Assembly: GCF_036417845.1 (NCBI RefSeq)
Contig: NC_089980.1
Location: 129,420,516 to 129,484,515 of the forward strand
Origin: Apteryx mantelli
Taxonomy: Eukaryota; Chordata; Aves; Apterygiformes; Apterygidae
Reading direction: 5' to 3'
DNA: 64,000 nucleotides
Part shown: one piece after another, positions 10,351 to 22,665 of the stretch
How the letters are laid out: the number at the start of each line of letters is the position of its first letter
How positions within the stretch are numbered: the first letter of the stretch is position 1
The notes under the pieces: model-generated
What the model saw: only the letters and a program-made list of their open reading frames with translations
Told to the model about the DNA's origin: nothing
Database searches by the model: none
Position numbers and translations under genes: made by a program

Positions 10351-13300
10351 AACTAATAGTGAGTAACACTGCTCTTTCGGAAAATCAGATCAAGTCTTGC
10401 AGGCCATTTTTTATTCCAGACCTCAGTTTATCTAATATGTGTTTAAAAAAACAAAGGGCGATCTAGGCGCTTAAGATACTGTTGATCAGAGTACAATATT
10501 TTATTACAATGTTTATAAAACTTGATTGTCAGCGGAAGGTAAGCACATGACAGTGTACATTGCATTTTGTCGCAACTGGAATTGATAAGTTCCTGCAGTG
10601 AAGTCACAGAAATTATTTTCTTTAATTTTGTAAAAGAATGTGCAAAGTTTGTTCTGGTCTGTTTTGAATGGGCTTGCAAAGGAAGCAGGACTCCTCCGTC
10701 CCGTCCTGGATTTTACACATGAATTTCCATTCTTGAAATTTCCATTCTTGAATTTCCATTCATTTCAGTGTTTTGACATTCAGGTTTCCCACTTAAAAGT
10801 AGGAATAAAAATAACCTAAGTCATAATGGTTAGATGTAAATTCCAAGGTTGCTGGCTTTTGCTCCCTGTGAGGGGATAAGCATTAGGCTTCTGCTCAGCA
10901 ATTTGTAATCTGATTGCTAGTTGTGATGGGCGTAGATGATGGAAAGTGGGAGGAAAGGGTTTGTGTGGTCACAGCCAGCATGACCATACCAATATTCTGT
11001 TTATCAGTGACTGTGTTGTAAATTGTTTGCGCTCATTTTCTTAAATTTTTTTTACTAGCTGAGAAAATTGGTGGTTGTTGTCCTCACAGGAGAAGTACAT
11101 CCATAGTTTTATGTGTGATTTGGTGTATGCTCTTTAGAGAGCAGGTGCTCAGTAATCTTTAATTTCTTAATTGAGACCATAAAATTGCTGATTATCGTGA
11201 ACTTTCATAGTGGCTTCCCCCGGGGAAGGGATTGCATGAATGACTCCTTCACTTTGCGTGAGTCTCAGGAGTAAGGGGTACGGCTCAAAGCATTCTAACA
11301 CACATTTTATCCAAACATTTGCATTGCTCGTATGCATCATTATCCTTATTATTAATAATAAGAGTAATTCAGTATAGGGCAGTTATTTGTTGGTTTGTTT
11401 TATGTGTTGATATTTAATATACCATTTTGATTGGTGTTCCTTGTGAATTAACAATTATTTACAATACACTAACTTTGTGGATTACAGACCTGTAGTTGGT
11501 CTGGGTGTTTTAATAGGTAGTAAACAAATAACAAAAATAAAAGTTAATCAAAACAGTCTCTACGCTAAAGAATCAATAATCCAGTGGTAGGATGTAAGAA
11601 GTAAATAAAGCTGGTGAAGTGGGTGTTTTGAGGGCAGCATATGTTTTGCATAATAGCTCATCATCTCAGCTCATCACCTGCCTAGCCACTGTATAGTCAC
11701 CTATGCTATTAGAGAGTCATTCCTTTCTTCCTCATAATTGAGTCTCAGATATGTATTTTCATCACTTATATCCTCATGTAAGGGGGAAAAACCCTTAAAA
11801 GGATCTGTTCTTCAATTTGTGAACTTATTTCTTAAGTCAAATTCCACCATCAAATCCTCACACTCAGCTCTCACCTAAGCACTGTAATTGGGAGTTGTTG
11901 TCCACGTATCCACAGGGCCAGAATTCTGTGTATGATGTACAGTTGTTTGCAGTGGTCAGACATCGGGATTCAATCTGCAGAATGTATTCTCAGGAGAAGA
12001 TCACAAATTGTTCCTTGTTTCATTAATTTATAAGTTTAGTAGTAAAGTAGAAGAGTATATGTGCATACATACATATCAATAAAGCTCACATAATGGTTTA
12101 TTATTTTCAGTACATTTTCTGTAAATCTGTAAATATGAAAAAGCTGTTTTGCTTTAATATTCACCAAATTATATTAATGCCTTTACTCTACAGCTGTTTG
12201 TTTCTTCTGTTCTCTGGTGCCTTGAATGCAATGGGAAGATGTTTCTGATGTGTGTGGCTCCTCTTTGATGCAGACACAGAAATGAATAAAATAAATTAAG
12301 AGTGATAGAGAGAAAGGTGATGCTGTAAAGGTAGCCTAGAGACAAGATAAAGAATTCAGTGATTCTTTTACAGTTAAAACATCAGCCGTCATGTTGCTTT
12401 AGCATAGTGCTTTTGGAGACAATCACGTCTATTGGATTGTGAGGTTTCTCATATTATTACTAGAGTTAGAGTTACAATAAGCATAAATAGGATCTGTTTC
12501 AGGACACTGATATAAATCTATTTGAAGAAACCCATGTGTCCAAACTGTTGCTAACATTTTAAACTACCTGCTTAATCAATGTAGAGAAAAAAGTTTCTCT
12601 GCATCTTTTTGTCTAGCTTCCTTGCCAATTTTTATTTATATACAATACTGTTTTCTTTAAAAAGTAGATTATCTTTCCTATTGTTCTGTGAACACACCCT
12701 GCGCTAGCTAAATAGACTAATTTGATTGCACAGGGAAGGAAAACAATAGATTGCAACATTTTGATCCTGAATAGACTTTCAGTGGACCTACTCATATGCT
12801 CAGAATTAAATATCTGGAATCTCTGTATAACCAAGATCTTAAGATTTTAAAAGTATATATGGATCATATAAATATTTAGTTGTGCATGGAAGTAAATTTC
12901 ACAATAACAGTTAAGCTATTTTCTGTATGCTAATTTGGTCTAAATAAAAATTTTAAGAAGTCTGCAACAAATTCCTAGTAGCAAGTTTTCAAATTATTTT
13001 TTCTTAATTTCAGAACAGATGGAAATGCATGTATTTGGAAATGATGAGTTAGAAAACTACATCCTAAAGACAGTGAAATGTTTCAAAAAATAGTTGCTTC
13101 ATGAGTTTCCAAAACAACTGAGACAGAGATTGTAAATGAACAGAATTCTTCCAAGGACTAAACTAGCTTTACAGATAGTTCAAGTAAGAAGAGAAACATT
13201 AAATAGGAAAGCCTTAGTATTCTGTATCACTACGGAGAAAAATGGACTTGACACAGCGCTGACTGGCTCAGCCTGCTCTTCCATGTGCACCCAGGACAGC

Positions 13301-13529
13301 ACTGGCATATGCATTTGAGTGGGTATGTTCATGTCATACAAGTAGCAGCAATAATATTTTTTATGTATGCTAAAGAATTAAGTGCAAGCATTTTGAAATG
13401 GAAGGTTGTATATTTATATATATGGCAAAGATAGTATTGTTTTCATGTGCTTGTTCTTTTCTAAGTATATAAAGTCAGAGAGCAGCAGATGTACAAAACT
13501 TTGAGCATGTGAATAGTCTCACATAGAAC
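10351..13529. other. Non-coding stretch
   Basis: No gene or recognised transposon is visible. It contains a tiny minisatellite at 10721-10763 and AT-rich sequence. An acceptor-like pyrimidine tract ends at 13013, followed by about 24 open codons, but with no other support. Confidence 0.5.
10721..10763. repeat. Three-copy 14-15 base tandem repeat
   Basis: The unit GAATTTCCATTCTT is present three times with one inserted A in the middle copy and a partial last copy. Confidence 0.85.
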
Positions 13530-13645
13530 AATGGTCCCAAAGCTGCCCAGCATGCATAGACTTTGCTTATGCACACAGCCCCATTGAAACTAATGAGCTT
13601 AAAGTGGGTTGCAAGCATAAACGTTTTCCTGGATCGGGGCTGAAT
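13530..13645. mobile_element. Palindromic MITE-like repeat fragment
   Basis: The segment has imperfect inverted arms (GCTTATGC on the left, GCATAAAC on the right). They lie around a centre of the form CCATTGAAACTAATG, and the segment ends in a 'GGATCGGGGC' terminus. This layout matches small non-autonomous palindromic repeats that are frequent in sauropsid genomes, whose centre resembles CCCATTGAAGTCAATGGG. The family name was not checked. Confidence 0.6.
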
Positions 13646-15939
13646 TGAACAAATATATTTAAAGACCTATTTAACTCCGGGATAGAAAAAATATGACTTT
13701 ATGTCATGAAAGTTTGGGGTAGTGCTTTATAAGGCCCGGTATTCCTGAGTATTTTGCATGACTTCCTTAGTTATGTTTTTACTGCTAAATAAAACAGGAC
13801 CAGTGGGTGAGCTTGAGCACTTGACCATTGATTGTCCAGACTAGTTAACTGTTAGCCTGTTCTTTGGCATGGTTTTGGCCTGTGTCTGTAAGCACTTGCT
13901 TAAATGATCCTGGCCACAGTTCAGGGCATAGTGTGCACCAAAAATCATCCACAACAGGAAGTATGGACAAGACTGCTCCAAATTTGGCATCCTCCACTTC
14001 ACATAGTCTTCCAAAACTGTCCTAGCAGGCTTTGCGCTCTCAACCACCATCACATGTTCTCATGCTGCATACACCCTCAGTTTCATGAAATGAAAACATT
14101 ACACAGGAGAGCTGCATCACAGCCTTCCTATTTTTCATGCACTTTGAAATGAGCACCCCCCCACCCCCCCACACACAATACAATAATTATGTTTTAAGGC
14201 CACAGAGGTACAACGTGGATTCAAGAGGAGACCAGGGCCAAGTACTATGAAGTGTAGATCTAGCCTTGTGTGTCATTTGGCCTCTTGTCTAGTTAATGGT
14301 CCCTGGTGCTGTTTCATTTAATGGTAGAGGCATAGCCACTGTGACAAGGCCCAAGTATGGAATTTTGATATACCCAGATACTAGGAAAGTCTTGAGAAAT
14401 ATTGGTGTTGAAACAAACAAGCCTGGAATATTATTCCTGGCAACAAACCATAGGCACAATGGCATTCAAAAAGGGTTTAGAGGTTAGTTGGTAGTATCTC
14501 AAAGCACCAAATAAATCTACAGGAGATAGGTTGTTCTGGCCAGGGCCCTGGAGGCCATCTGCTGCGTACTTGTTTGGTAATGTATATAACGCAATAATTG
14601 CTATGACCTATATATTTAGCTCTATTTTCATAGTTCAGTTTAAAATACTTAATCCAAAGAAAGCACAATTAATGTCCAATGAAAATATAAAATACCCTTT
14701 ACATGTCAACAGTTACATGATAGCAAACCCAGTCTATGAACAGATGGTAGTGTCTTTGTTAATCTTGCCCCACAGATGAGTGGAAATTAGTTTTCAAACA
14801 GCAGAGAGAAAAAAATGTGCACGTATGTGGATAGTAACATACAGAATTAGCTGGAACTGGGTAAATACATGAAAAAAGTTGCTAGTAAATCTTCCTGAAG
14901 GGACATTTGGTTCTTAAAAGTACCCACTGGTGTAAAATGTATTTGTAGTTAGCTGTTAATGCAGCTGTGTGTACTGGAACAACTCACACATCAACTGCCT
15001 CATATTTAATAGCTGCAAACTGTAATATGAAATAAAACATTGAATTTCATGAAAATACATTCCGGTTATAAGTACATTTGAGAACTGGTGAAATAATTAA
15101 TTTTTTTCCTTGCCTCGCCTTGTTGTTATCTAAAACTGACCATGAGAACCATAAGTCATAAATCGTATGAGGGTTTCGCCAAGAGTCTTCATCAGAGACT
15201 TTCTGATGTTTCAGAAAGTGCAGGTTTCAGCTCAGGTGTTGAATGTATTCTGTGCAGAAAGTCAGCTCTAGTCCTAAGCATTGCCTAAGCCCTAGGAATC
15301 ACTTCATATGATACATAGCAGAAGCTATGTATTTTGTGTCTGTCGTAGGTAATAATGCAGTAATTATATCAACTGGTATATTTAAATTAATAATTATAAA
15401 TAAATCAAATATGAAGAAGACACAGTAAAGATAAAAATGTAGCTTTTATCAAAAAGAAAGACAAAAAAGTTTGCACTAGGTTTCTTACCTATACTGCTTT
15501 TGTATAGGGATGTCATATTACAACACATGGCCTTCGTACTCTAAAATTGTATTTCATTGGTGGAATACTGTGGCCACTGCAGTTTAATTTTGTGGTGTCT
15601 TATAATTTTCAGTTAAAGAATATCAGTTTGAAAGGTGTTACATGAAAGAAAGTTACAAATCCTCTTTCTCCCTTTCATGCCACCATTATATTGATTCAGT
15701 ACTTTATAGGGCAGAGTTGGTGACATTGATTTTCTGTTTTCTTGTTTAATTTAGGAAAGATACATCGTTCCAAAGCAAATACGAAGTTTAGACAAGCACA
15801 TGAAAAGTAGGTCAACCTGTCCATTTCTGAATGTTGCACAAAAGTTAAATATAGTGTATGGGCAAGTGTACATTGAAAGATATCATTTTTCTCTTACGGT
15901 TAAGCACAGGACAGACAAAGCAAAATGTTTTCTTTCACT
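13646..15939. other. Non-coding stretch
   Basis: No supported gene. A C-rich run sits at 14156-14170. An acceptor-like site at 15753-15754 precedes a frame that stays open into the neighbouring CR1; it is described under findings. Confidence 0.5.
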
Positions 15940-16047
15940 TTTGAATATCTTCAAGGATGGACGCTCCACAACCTCTCCGGGCAACCTGCTCCAGTGTTTG
16001 ACCACCCTCACAGTTTTTTTTAATGTTTAAGTGGAATTTCCTGTATG

Positions 16048-16341
16048 TCAGTTTTGCCCATTTCCTCTCATCCTTTCACTGGATACTGCTGAGAAGAGTC
16101 TGGCTCCATCTTCTTCACACCCTCCCATCAGATATGTATACACACTGATAGGATCCCCTCTCAGTCTTCTCTTCTCCAGGCTGAACAGGCCCAGCTCTCT
16201 CAGTCTTTCCTCATATGAGAGATGCTCCAGTCCCTTAATCATCTTTGTGGCCTTTTGCTGGGCTCGCTCCAGTAGTTCCATGTCTCTCTTGTATTGGGGA
16301 GCCCAGAACTGGAAACAGCACTCCAGATGTGGCCTCATCAA
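16048..16341 (-). pseudogene. CR1 ORF2 C-terminal fragment
   Basis: This 97-codon open frame on the minus strand matches the conserved C-terminal end of CR1 ORF2. It has the RPHLE..FWAPQ motif at its start, then the [21 protein letters not shown] stretch in the middle. It lies downstream of the reverse-transcriptase fragment in the same element but in a separate frame, with stops between. It is a remnant, not a gene. Confidence 0.93.
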
Positions 16342-16675
16342 TAATGATTACAGGGGAAGAATCACCTCTGTCAACCTCCTGGCAATGCTCTTCCTAATGC
16401 AGCCAAGGATGCTGTTGGCCTTCTTGGCCACAACGGCACAGTGCTGGCTCATGTTCAGCTTGTTGTCCACCAGGACCCCCCGGTCCTTTTCTGCAAAGCT
16501 GGTCTCTAGCTAGTCAATCCCTAGCTTGTGCAGGTGCATGGAGTTATTCCTCCCTAGTGCAGGACTTTGCATATCCCTTTGTTGAACTTCGTGAGGTTCC
16601 CCTCCGCCCATTTCTCCAGCCTGTCAAAGTCCCTCTGAATGGTGGCACAACCATCTGGGGTATCAGCCACTCCTC

Positions 16676-17122
16676 CTAATCATCAGCAAACTTGCTGAGG
16701 GTGCACTCTGTCCCATCATCCTGGTCATTAGTGAAGAGATTAAACCGTATTGGCCCCTGTATCCACCCCTGGGGAACACAGCTAGTGACTGCTCTCCAGC
16801 TGTACTTGGTGCCACTGATCACAACCCTCTGAGCCTGGCAGGTCAGCCAGTTTTCAATCCACCTCACTGACCACTTATCTAGCCCACACTTCATCAGCTG
16901 GTCTATGAGGATGTTATGGGAGACAGTGTCAAAAGCCTTACTAAAGCTGAGATAAACAACGTTCACTGCTCTCCTCTCCTCCAGTGAGACAGTCATCTCA
17001 TTGTAGAACGCTATCAGGTTGCCTAAGTATGATTTCCCCTTTGTAAATCCATGCTGACTACTCCTGATCACCTTCTTGTCCTTCAAGTGTCTGGAAGTGG
17101 TTTCTAGGATTAGTTGCTCCAT
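16676..17122 (-). pseudogene. CR1 ORF2 reverse-transcriptase domain fragment
   Basis: This is an open frame of about 148 codons inside the CR1 element. In order it shows fingers/palm sequence with an HGFTKGKS motif (about residues 24-31), [12 protein letters not shown] (about 54-65), a WIENWL segment, CVPQG (about 114-118) and FADD at the very end, where the frame breaks. In intact CR1 this enzyme copies the element's RNA into DNA at the target site. Here the endonuclease domain, the N-terminal half and the C-terminal continuation in frame are missing, so it is a dead fragment. A CVPQGW in place of the usual CVPQGS is a likely decay change. Confidence 0.93.
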
Positions 17123-17130
17123 CTTTCCAC

Positions 17131-17629
17131 CTTACTTTCTGTAACATTACACCTCATTCTTCTTGACAAACGTCAAAAGATGGCAGACTTTCCTTCTGGC
17201 TTATTGATTTGGGAAGGTGTGTGCGGGGCAGTGATTGTTTTTTGCTCTGGGTTACATATTTATTTAAAAAGAGGAAAACATAACAAATACATAAATGCTA
17301 GTCTTTGGCTTGCAGTCTTCGAACTGTAAAGAAACTCCTGTTAAGTTACAAGGTATATTGAGATAATAAAAATAGGAAATTCCATTTCAGCAGTACTTTT
17401 TCATGTTTTAAGGTACTTTCCGTTATAGTCTTTGGGAACCTTGGAGGAGAGGGGCTTGTTGATGTACTGCACATAGTTGCTATTTACAAGACACAATGAT
17501 TTTTTGAAATAGTATAGAAGTAGGGTTAGGCTGTTACCACAGCTATTCAGCTGTCAGCTTTTTTGCTGTTGTCGCAGTTATGCTGTTCATTATATTTGCC
17601 AAGTCATCAGAAACTACATTCAGCTGCCT
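17131..17629. other. Non-coding stretch
   Basis: AT-rich sequence follows the 5' truncation point of the CR1. I see nothing recognisable in it. Confidence 0.5.
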
Positions 17630-17860
17630 AAACTTGGGCATCTAGTGCTGTCTGAGATGTTCTTGTGTATCTAGACAACTGCAGGGATCTGGCAAAGATG
17701 AGACGGGACTTGTGGGGGGCTCACTCCTTTCTGGACTGGCAGCTGGTATCTGGGCATCTCAGGGACACTAGGGGCATACCCTGGGACATCTCAGTTAGCA
17801 CTTTCACATATGTTTATGCAGCTGAATCATATCCTGGCCGTCAGCCATCATTAAGTAAAT
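17630..17860 (+). repeat. Unclassified interspersed repeat, copy 1
   Basis: It shares with the segments near 22.0, 29.5-30.2 and 34.2-35.0 kb the short blocks 'GGGCATCTCAG', 'GAGATG' and a terminal 'ATGTTTATGCAGCTGAATCA' block. It is heavily diverged. The family is not identified. Confidence 0.4.
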
Positions 17861-19344
17861 TCCAATGAGCAGCATCACGTTATGAATTGAAATAAGAAAG
17901 CCTCTAGAATTAACAATTTTTCAAAATTGGACAGTAGAGTTCAACAAGTTATTATGGGGGAAAGAGGGCAGAAGATGGATATATACACACCTCCTCATGC
18001 TCACTGACACTTGGACATGCAGAATGTGATTGCGTATGCATTGGGGTTTTTTGGAAGACTATGAAAAGGCCTTTAATAAAATTATGTAAGACATGGGACA
18101 GAAATAAAAAAGACTGCATTTTTAATTCAGAAAACATTTAATTCCATTTATGAGCTGGGAAGGATGCATACTAGATTGTGCTTCTGACAGGAAGAAGCAT
18201 TTTTTTCCACTTGATGTATTTCTTAAGTTCTTAATAGTCTATATTATAAGAGTGACATTCTTGCACTGAATTTGGAAGTGTTAAGTAGCCTCTGCATAAA
18301 TGTACATAAAAGCTGCCCTTGTTTAGTCTGAAGTGGAGCTGGAGGTATTGTACTAATATAAGTGCCTGACTTGCTCCACTGATTCACAGGCAGGAGCTCT
18401 GTAATCCTCTGGGAAGACATTCTGACAGTCCGTTCCGTTGCTGAAAGCTGTGCTGAAAGGAATTTCCTGCTTTAGATTGCAGAAGTCTATTGGAATTGCT
18501 TGCCTTGTTGGGTGGACTTATTCTTCAGGAGACAGAAGGGAGATGGCTAAGGTAGGGCAAGGCTTGTTCCATGAAACTTGGCCTTGCTGAGGCTTCCAAG
18601 AAAAAGAATGGAAATTGGTCACTTCTTTCTTCAGGCTCAGAAGTCAGCAGCTTGAGATCCGACAGCCTTGCTCTGGAGTTTTCACCCTTCTCCCCCTCCC
18701 TTTTATTTTGATTATATCACGTGTATAGCCTAAATAGAACATGAGTGTTCAAGAATTTGGTATCAGCTTTTTCTAGGTCAGATTTCTCAAGTCCTCACGA
18801 GTGCCACACTGTCATTTGCCAAAAAATTAGCATAAGATAAAGTGAAATTCCATTATTGGGCTGGAAGTAGTCCAAGTGAGTGCAACGTGTAAATAATCAG
18901 CATGCTTTCAGCTTCTGCCCTTTACTAAAGGTGTTTCCTGTGTTACAACCAGTTTTTTATTATTTGAATATCTCATGCCATTCCTTTGATCACCAAATTC
19001 TCCACTCCCCTTAACTTCTTCCTTTTGTCAAATAAAATAGAAAAAAATGGATATTTTGCCAAAACATACTGGTTTTCAATATATGAGAATTTTTTCATAA
19101 GGCTTCATATTAAATAAGCTTGCAGTATCTCTTGCGTTAATTTAAAATCTTGCATTGATGAAAAATGGCAAGGAAAATTAGAACTGGTAATAATTAACAC
19201 TTTTTTGGACTGCTGATATTCAAACTCAGCACAAAACTTTAGGAATATTTATTTATTTTTATTTTTTTTCTGAAATTGAGATAATGAGCAGACAACCAGA
19301 TCTTTCACAATCTCAAATGAGTAAATCTAGCTACAGGTTTATTT
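17861..19344. other. Non-coding stretch
   Basis: No open frame, splice pair or known repeat stands out. Confidence 0.5.
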
Positions 19345-19665
19345 TAGGTACATAACCTTCTTACTGATGAATCTTTAATATGTTCATCTTCACAACATCC
19401 CTGCGAAGGCAAAAATTGCTGTCATCTCTACGTAGAAAGAAAAGAGAGGCACAGTAATTACAGTAGGTATTGAAAGAACTGTAAAGATCTAGCCTGACTA
19501 GAAAAGCCCAGATTTTTATGCAAAGCTAAAATTTTCAGGAGTTTTCAAGCCTATTCTTGAATTATTTGTGAAAATCAAAATTCTATGATATTTCCAGGAA
19601 TAGAACAAAGTCTCTCAATTCCCTCTCTCGTGAGTTATTAACTCTTCCACCTAAAACAGAAACAC
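19345..19665 (+). mobile_element. MIR-like SINE remnant
   Basis: The plus strand resembles the MIR core pattern: CTTCACAACATCCCTGCGAAGG, then a variant of the 'ATTATCCCCATTTTACAGATGAGG' region and GAGAGGCACAGTAATTACAGTAGG. A terminal block follows that resembles 'GGAATAGAACCCAGGAGTC'. The order of blocks is right for old sauropsid MIR-type elements. Divergence is high. Confidence 0.6.
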
Positions 19666-22029
19666 TACAATGCCATGAAACACTTCCTTTATACTAGCAG
19701 TGGATGGAATTTCACAGAATAATGTTTTCCCTGTTTTTTGAGATATATTACTGCCAATCTGAGAAGGAAAGCCTCTCTTCCCAGGTTACCACGTTCTCTG
19801 GGTACTCAAGCTGAGTCTTGCTTGGCTACAACTGATCTCTGATCTCTTTTCTGATCTCTACTTGTCTGGCAGATGATGAGCTCCAGCAGATTAGCCACCT
19901 TCAATCTCTAATTTGTTCAGTTTAACCTCTGTACCACTAGGTATCAGCCACAGGAGCAATGGGTATGGCTTCTATATGGCCTGACTGTAGGTTGCAGATA
20001 CTGAGTATTAGGGAGTTTCAGATTAGCACAGAAGCCTCTGACTGCGTATGTTAAAACGTTCACTTTAGGTGCTGAGATCAGAAATTAGCAAAGTAAGAGG
20101 TATCAGATGGTGTTGGGGAAGGTCTTCTGTTTCTGAGGCTTTTCCTTCACTTCCTTAGGGAAGAATTTAATTAAGATATAATGCTCTGTATACATTTTAA
20201 AAGTATAGTCTAAGTCTGTATTATTTGTTTAATAGTGTTGGTATGAAGTGACTGACACCTGCATTTAATTTATCCTGTGGCGTGTCGTTCCTGCGCTAAT
20301 CTAAAATTCTTCAGAGCACAGAAGAAATTTTCTCCTGCTTGGACTTTCCTGACTAGCTGCAGTCTGATTGTTGTGGGCCTCTTAGAGCCTAAACAGATAG
20401 CGTACACTCAGCACATGAGTTTTTAAATAATTACTAATGTTCCTAGAGCACTTTGAAGAAAAAAAAAACACAGTACATGTGCTAATTATTATTAAGAAAC
20501 TAGCTTTGAACATCATGTTCTGATATGAAGAATGCTTAGTGAGTTCTCTCCAAATCATAGCATTATAAATGTATTTCATTAAGAGATCATTAAGACATTA
20601 AAAGACATCATTATTAATCTACACATGATCTAAGCTTGGCAAACCGCTGTAATCCAGACTCATTATATTAGCATGAGAGCCTTTCCAGCCAAAAAAGTGC
20701 TGAGATTTTGCATGGTAGCGTTTCAATTTATCAACGATATTACAGATGAAATAAAAACTCTGATTTTTGGAAATTCTCCCTTTCTAGTCCCATTACTTTT
20801 TCCTGAGTTTGATGTAGTGCAGTTGTTGTTTCTGGCATTAATGCCTTTTAGGTTCAGTGTTGCACACATTACTTGATTTGAGTAGGTCTTATACATGAAG
20901 TGCAAAAGATTTTCAGCAGGCTCTATCCAGGGGTTACTTGGATGTGCATCAGTTGATTTTGTGGGAGAAAAAATCTTTTTGGTAAATAACAGTTATACTT
21001 GTTCTTTGATAATGTGTTCTAGAGAAACTTAATTTTTCAAAATTACTAATTGTAATGTGTAATACAATAAATAGACTGCTGAAAATCATGGTGATTTTGT
21101 TTAAAGTATATTTGATTTAAAAAAAAGGTTAAATACTGAACTTCCAAAATGAAAAATCCTCAAAGAAGTCTATTTAAAAAAAATCCCAAAACACCAGTAG
21201 GCTGCCTTCTCAGTTCTCATGCTAGCTTTTATTTTTCATTTATAAGCACAGTCTCCTATTAGTTACAGTTAGAGCTTTTCTGCTCTGAAAACCAAAAGTT
21301 TGGCCAACTACAGACATGTGAAGAAGAATCCCAGTTTTCTTCTTATTTGGGTTAATTATTCTCAAGCACAGTTAATAAAAGGAATTATTTTCCTAAAATA
21401 TGAATGCAATTTTGCAAAATAAATTTTTGGTGCATCCAAATGTGACCATGCATTTTCTGGAATAATTTGATGTACAACAAGAAAGAGTTAACAAATTTTA
21501 AAAATATATTAAATAGGTATAAGAGAAAATGTGCTATTTTAGTATAATGACTGAGATGCAAAAAAAAATTCTTGTATGTAATTGCACTGTATAGTAATGA
21601 TACTGTGTAGTCATCACATCAGTATTCTTGCTTATAAATTCCAAAGTATTTCACCAAAATCATTTACTCATGCAAATGTATTTACTTTTGTAAAGCTTAT
21701 TTTATTCAGAATTCAAGAGACTTTTTGATTCCTACACTTGCAAACTGTCACTTACAAGGTCATTCGACATCATAATTTAATGCATGTAAGGATGAAAAGG
21801 AATAGATATGGTCCTCATTGGATTTTTGAAAGCTTCTAGGTATCTGTTTCTAGATATGTAGTAAAAATCTAGTCATTTTTACACTGACTCCCCTTAAGCT
21901 TTTTGTAATAGAGTTCTGGTTAAATTGGCTTGGTAAATACTTTCTTACCACCAGTGGAAATTAATCCCTACTAATATTAGGTGAGCTGCTGGTGATGCCA
22001 AGCCAAAAGCTCCAAAGGTGTTTCAAATT
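19666..22029. other. Non-coding stretch
   Basis: AT-rich DNA without a supportable gene. Short A-runs are present at 20459-20470 and 21120-21127. Confidence 0.5.
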
Positions 22030-22665
22030 CAGACGCAGGCATCTCAATGTAGATGTCTATAATATAGGTGCCTATATACAACCTAGATATCTAAGTAAAC
22101 AAAATACAGAGGCTTGATTTGTTTGTCCACACTGAGGTGTGCGTTGTCATTTGACATGCCCTCGTGTGTTTGAAACAAGGGCACCTGACTGGCGGCTGTG
22201 ACAGGAGCGATGGGAGACCCTTGGCCAGCTGGGGAGGTGACTCATGGGTGGAATAGCCTTGGGCATCTCAAGTGGTGCCGGTGCATGAGCAACTGAGCCA
22301 GCCCCCCAAGCAGAGAGGTGGCCACTCCGAGGGGAGACTACTCCAAGCTGCGGTGGCTGTATGGGGCAGATCTCCACTGTCTATGATAGGTGCTTAGACA
22401 TCTAGCTCGCTGGTAGACACCTAAGCTGAGATGTCTGAATCTAAATCCCATTGCTTGAGCTCCATTTGGTTGTCTAAAGATGTACATATTGCTATTTGAG
22501 ATGCTTCCAGGTATCTGAGACAACTACTAGAGGCTGGCAGGAGAGTGTAGGGAAAACACATGCCTTACTCAAGCAGCATCTAGCTACCAGACAGTAAACC
22601 CTATTACATCTAAATTGGTATTAGTTGCTTGTGTGTGGGCAACTGAATCCAGTCCCTAATGCTTA
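22030..22665 (+). repeat. Unclassified interspersed repeat, copy 2
   Basis: The left end (AGGCATCTCAATGTAGATGT, about 22037) is closely similar to AGGTGCCTCAATATAGGTAT at about 34228. The right end (GTGGGCAACTGAATCCAGTC, about 22637) matches the right ends near 29745, 30155 and 34700. The middle, 22180-22380, is locally GC-richer than its surroundings. There is no coding potential. Confidence 0.55.

Larger units (their letters stand above)
15940..17130 (-). mobile_element. CR1 LINE fragment with reverse-transcriptase remnant
   Basis: The minus strand carries the best-preserved transposon of the window. A frame at 17122-16676 reads about 148 residues of CR1 ORF2 reverse transcriptase. It includes a variant of the YLDFSKAFD box ([14 protein letters not shown]), the CVPQG box and the catalytic FADD box at its end. 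A frameshift or stop region follows. A second frame at 16341-16048 carries the conserved C-terminal part, including [14 protein letters not shown] and an [17 protein letters not shown] stretch. The copy is truncated 5' near 17130, before the middle of ORF2, and also lacks its terminal 3' segment, because the match stops at about 15940. Frame breaks show it is inactive. The subfamily resembles avian/crocodilian CR1. Divergence is moderate, younger than the other plus-strand CR1 remnants here. Confidence 0.96.

Noticed and set aside
13014-13092. Acceptor-like pyrimidine tract at 13013 followed by about 24 open codons
   Set aside because: It is very short, has no donor or polyadenylation signal, no recognisable product, and AT-rich composition expected by chance.
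16031-16513. Plus-strand open frame of 160 codons
   Set aside because: It is the antisense of the minus-strand CR1 ORF2 remnant, not an independent gene.
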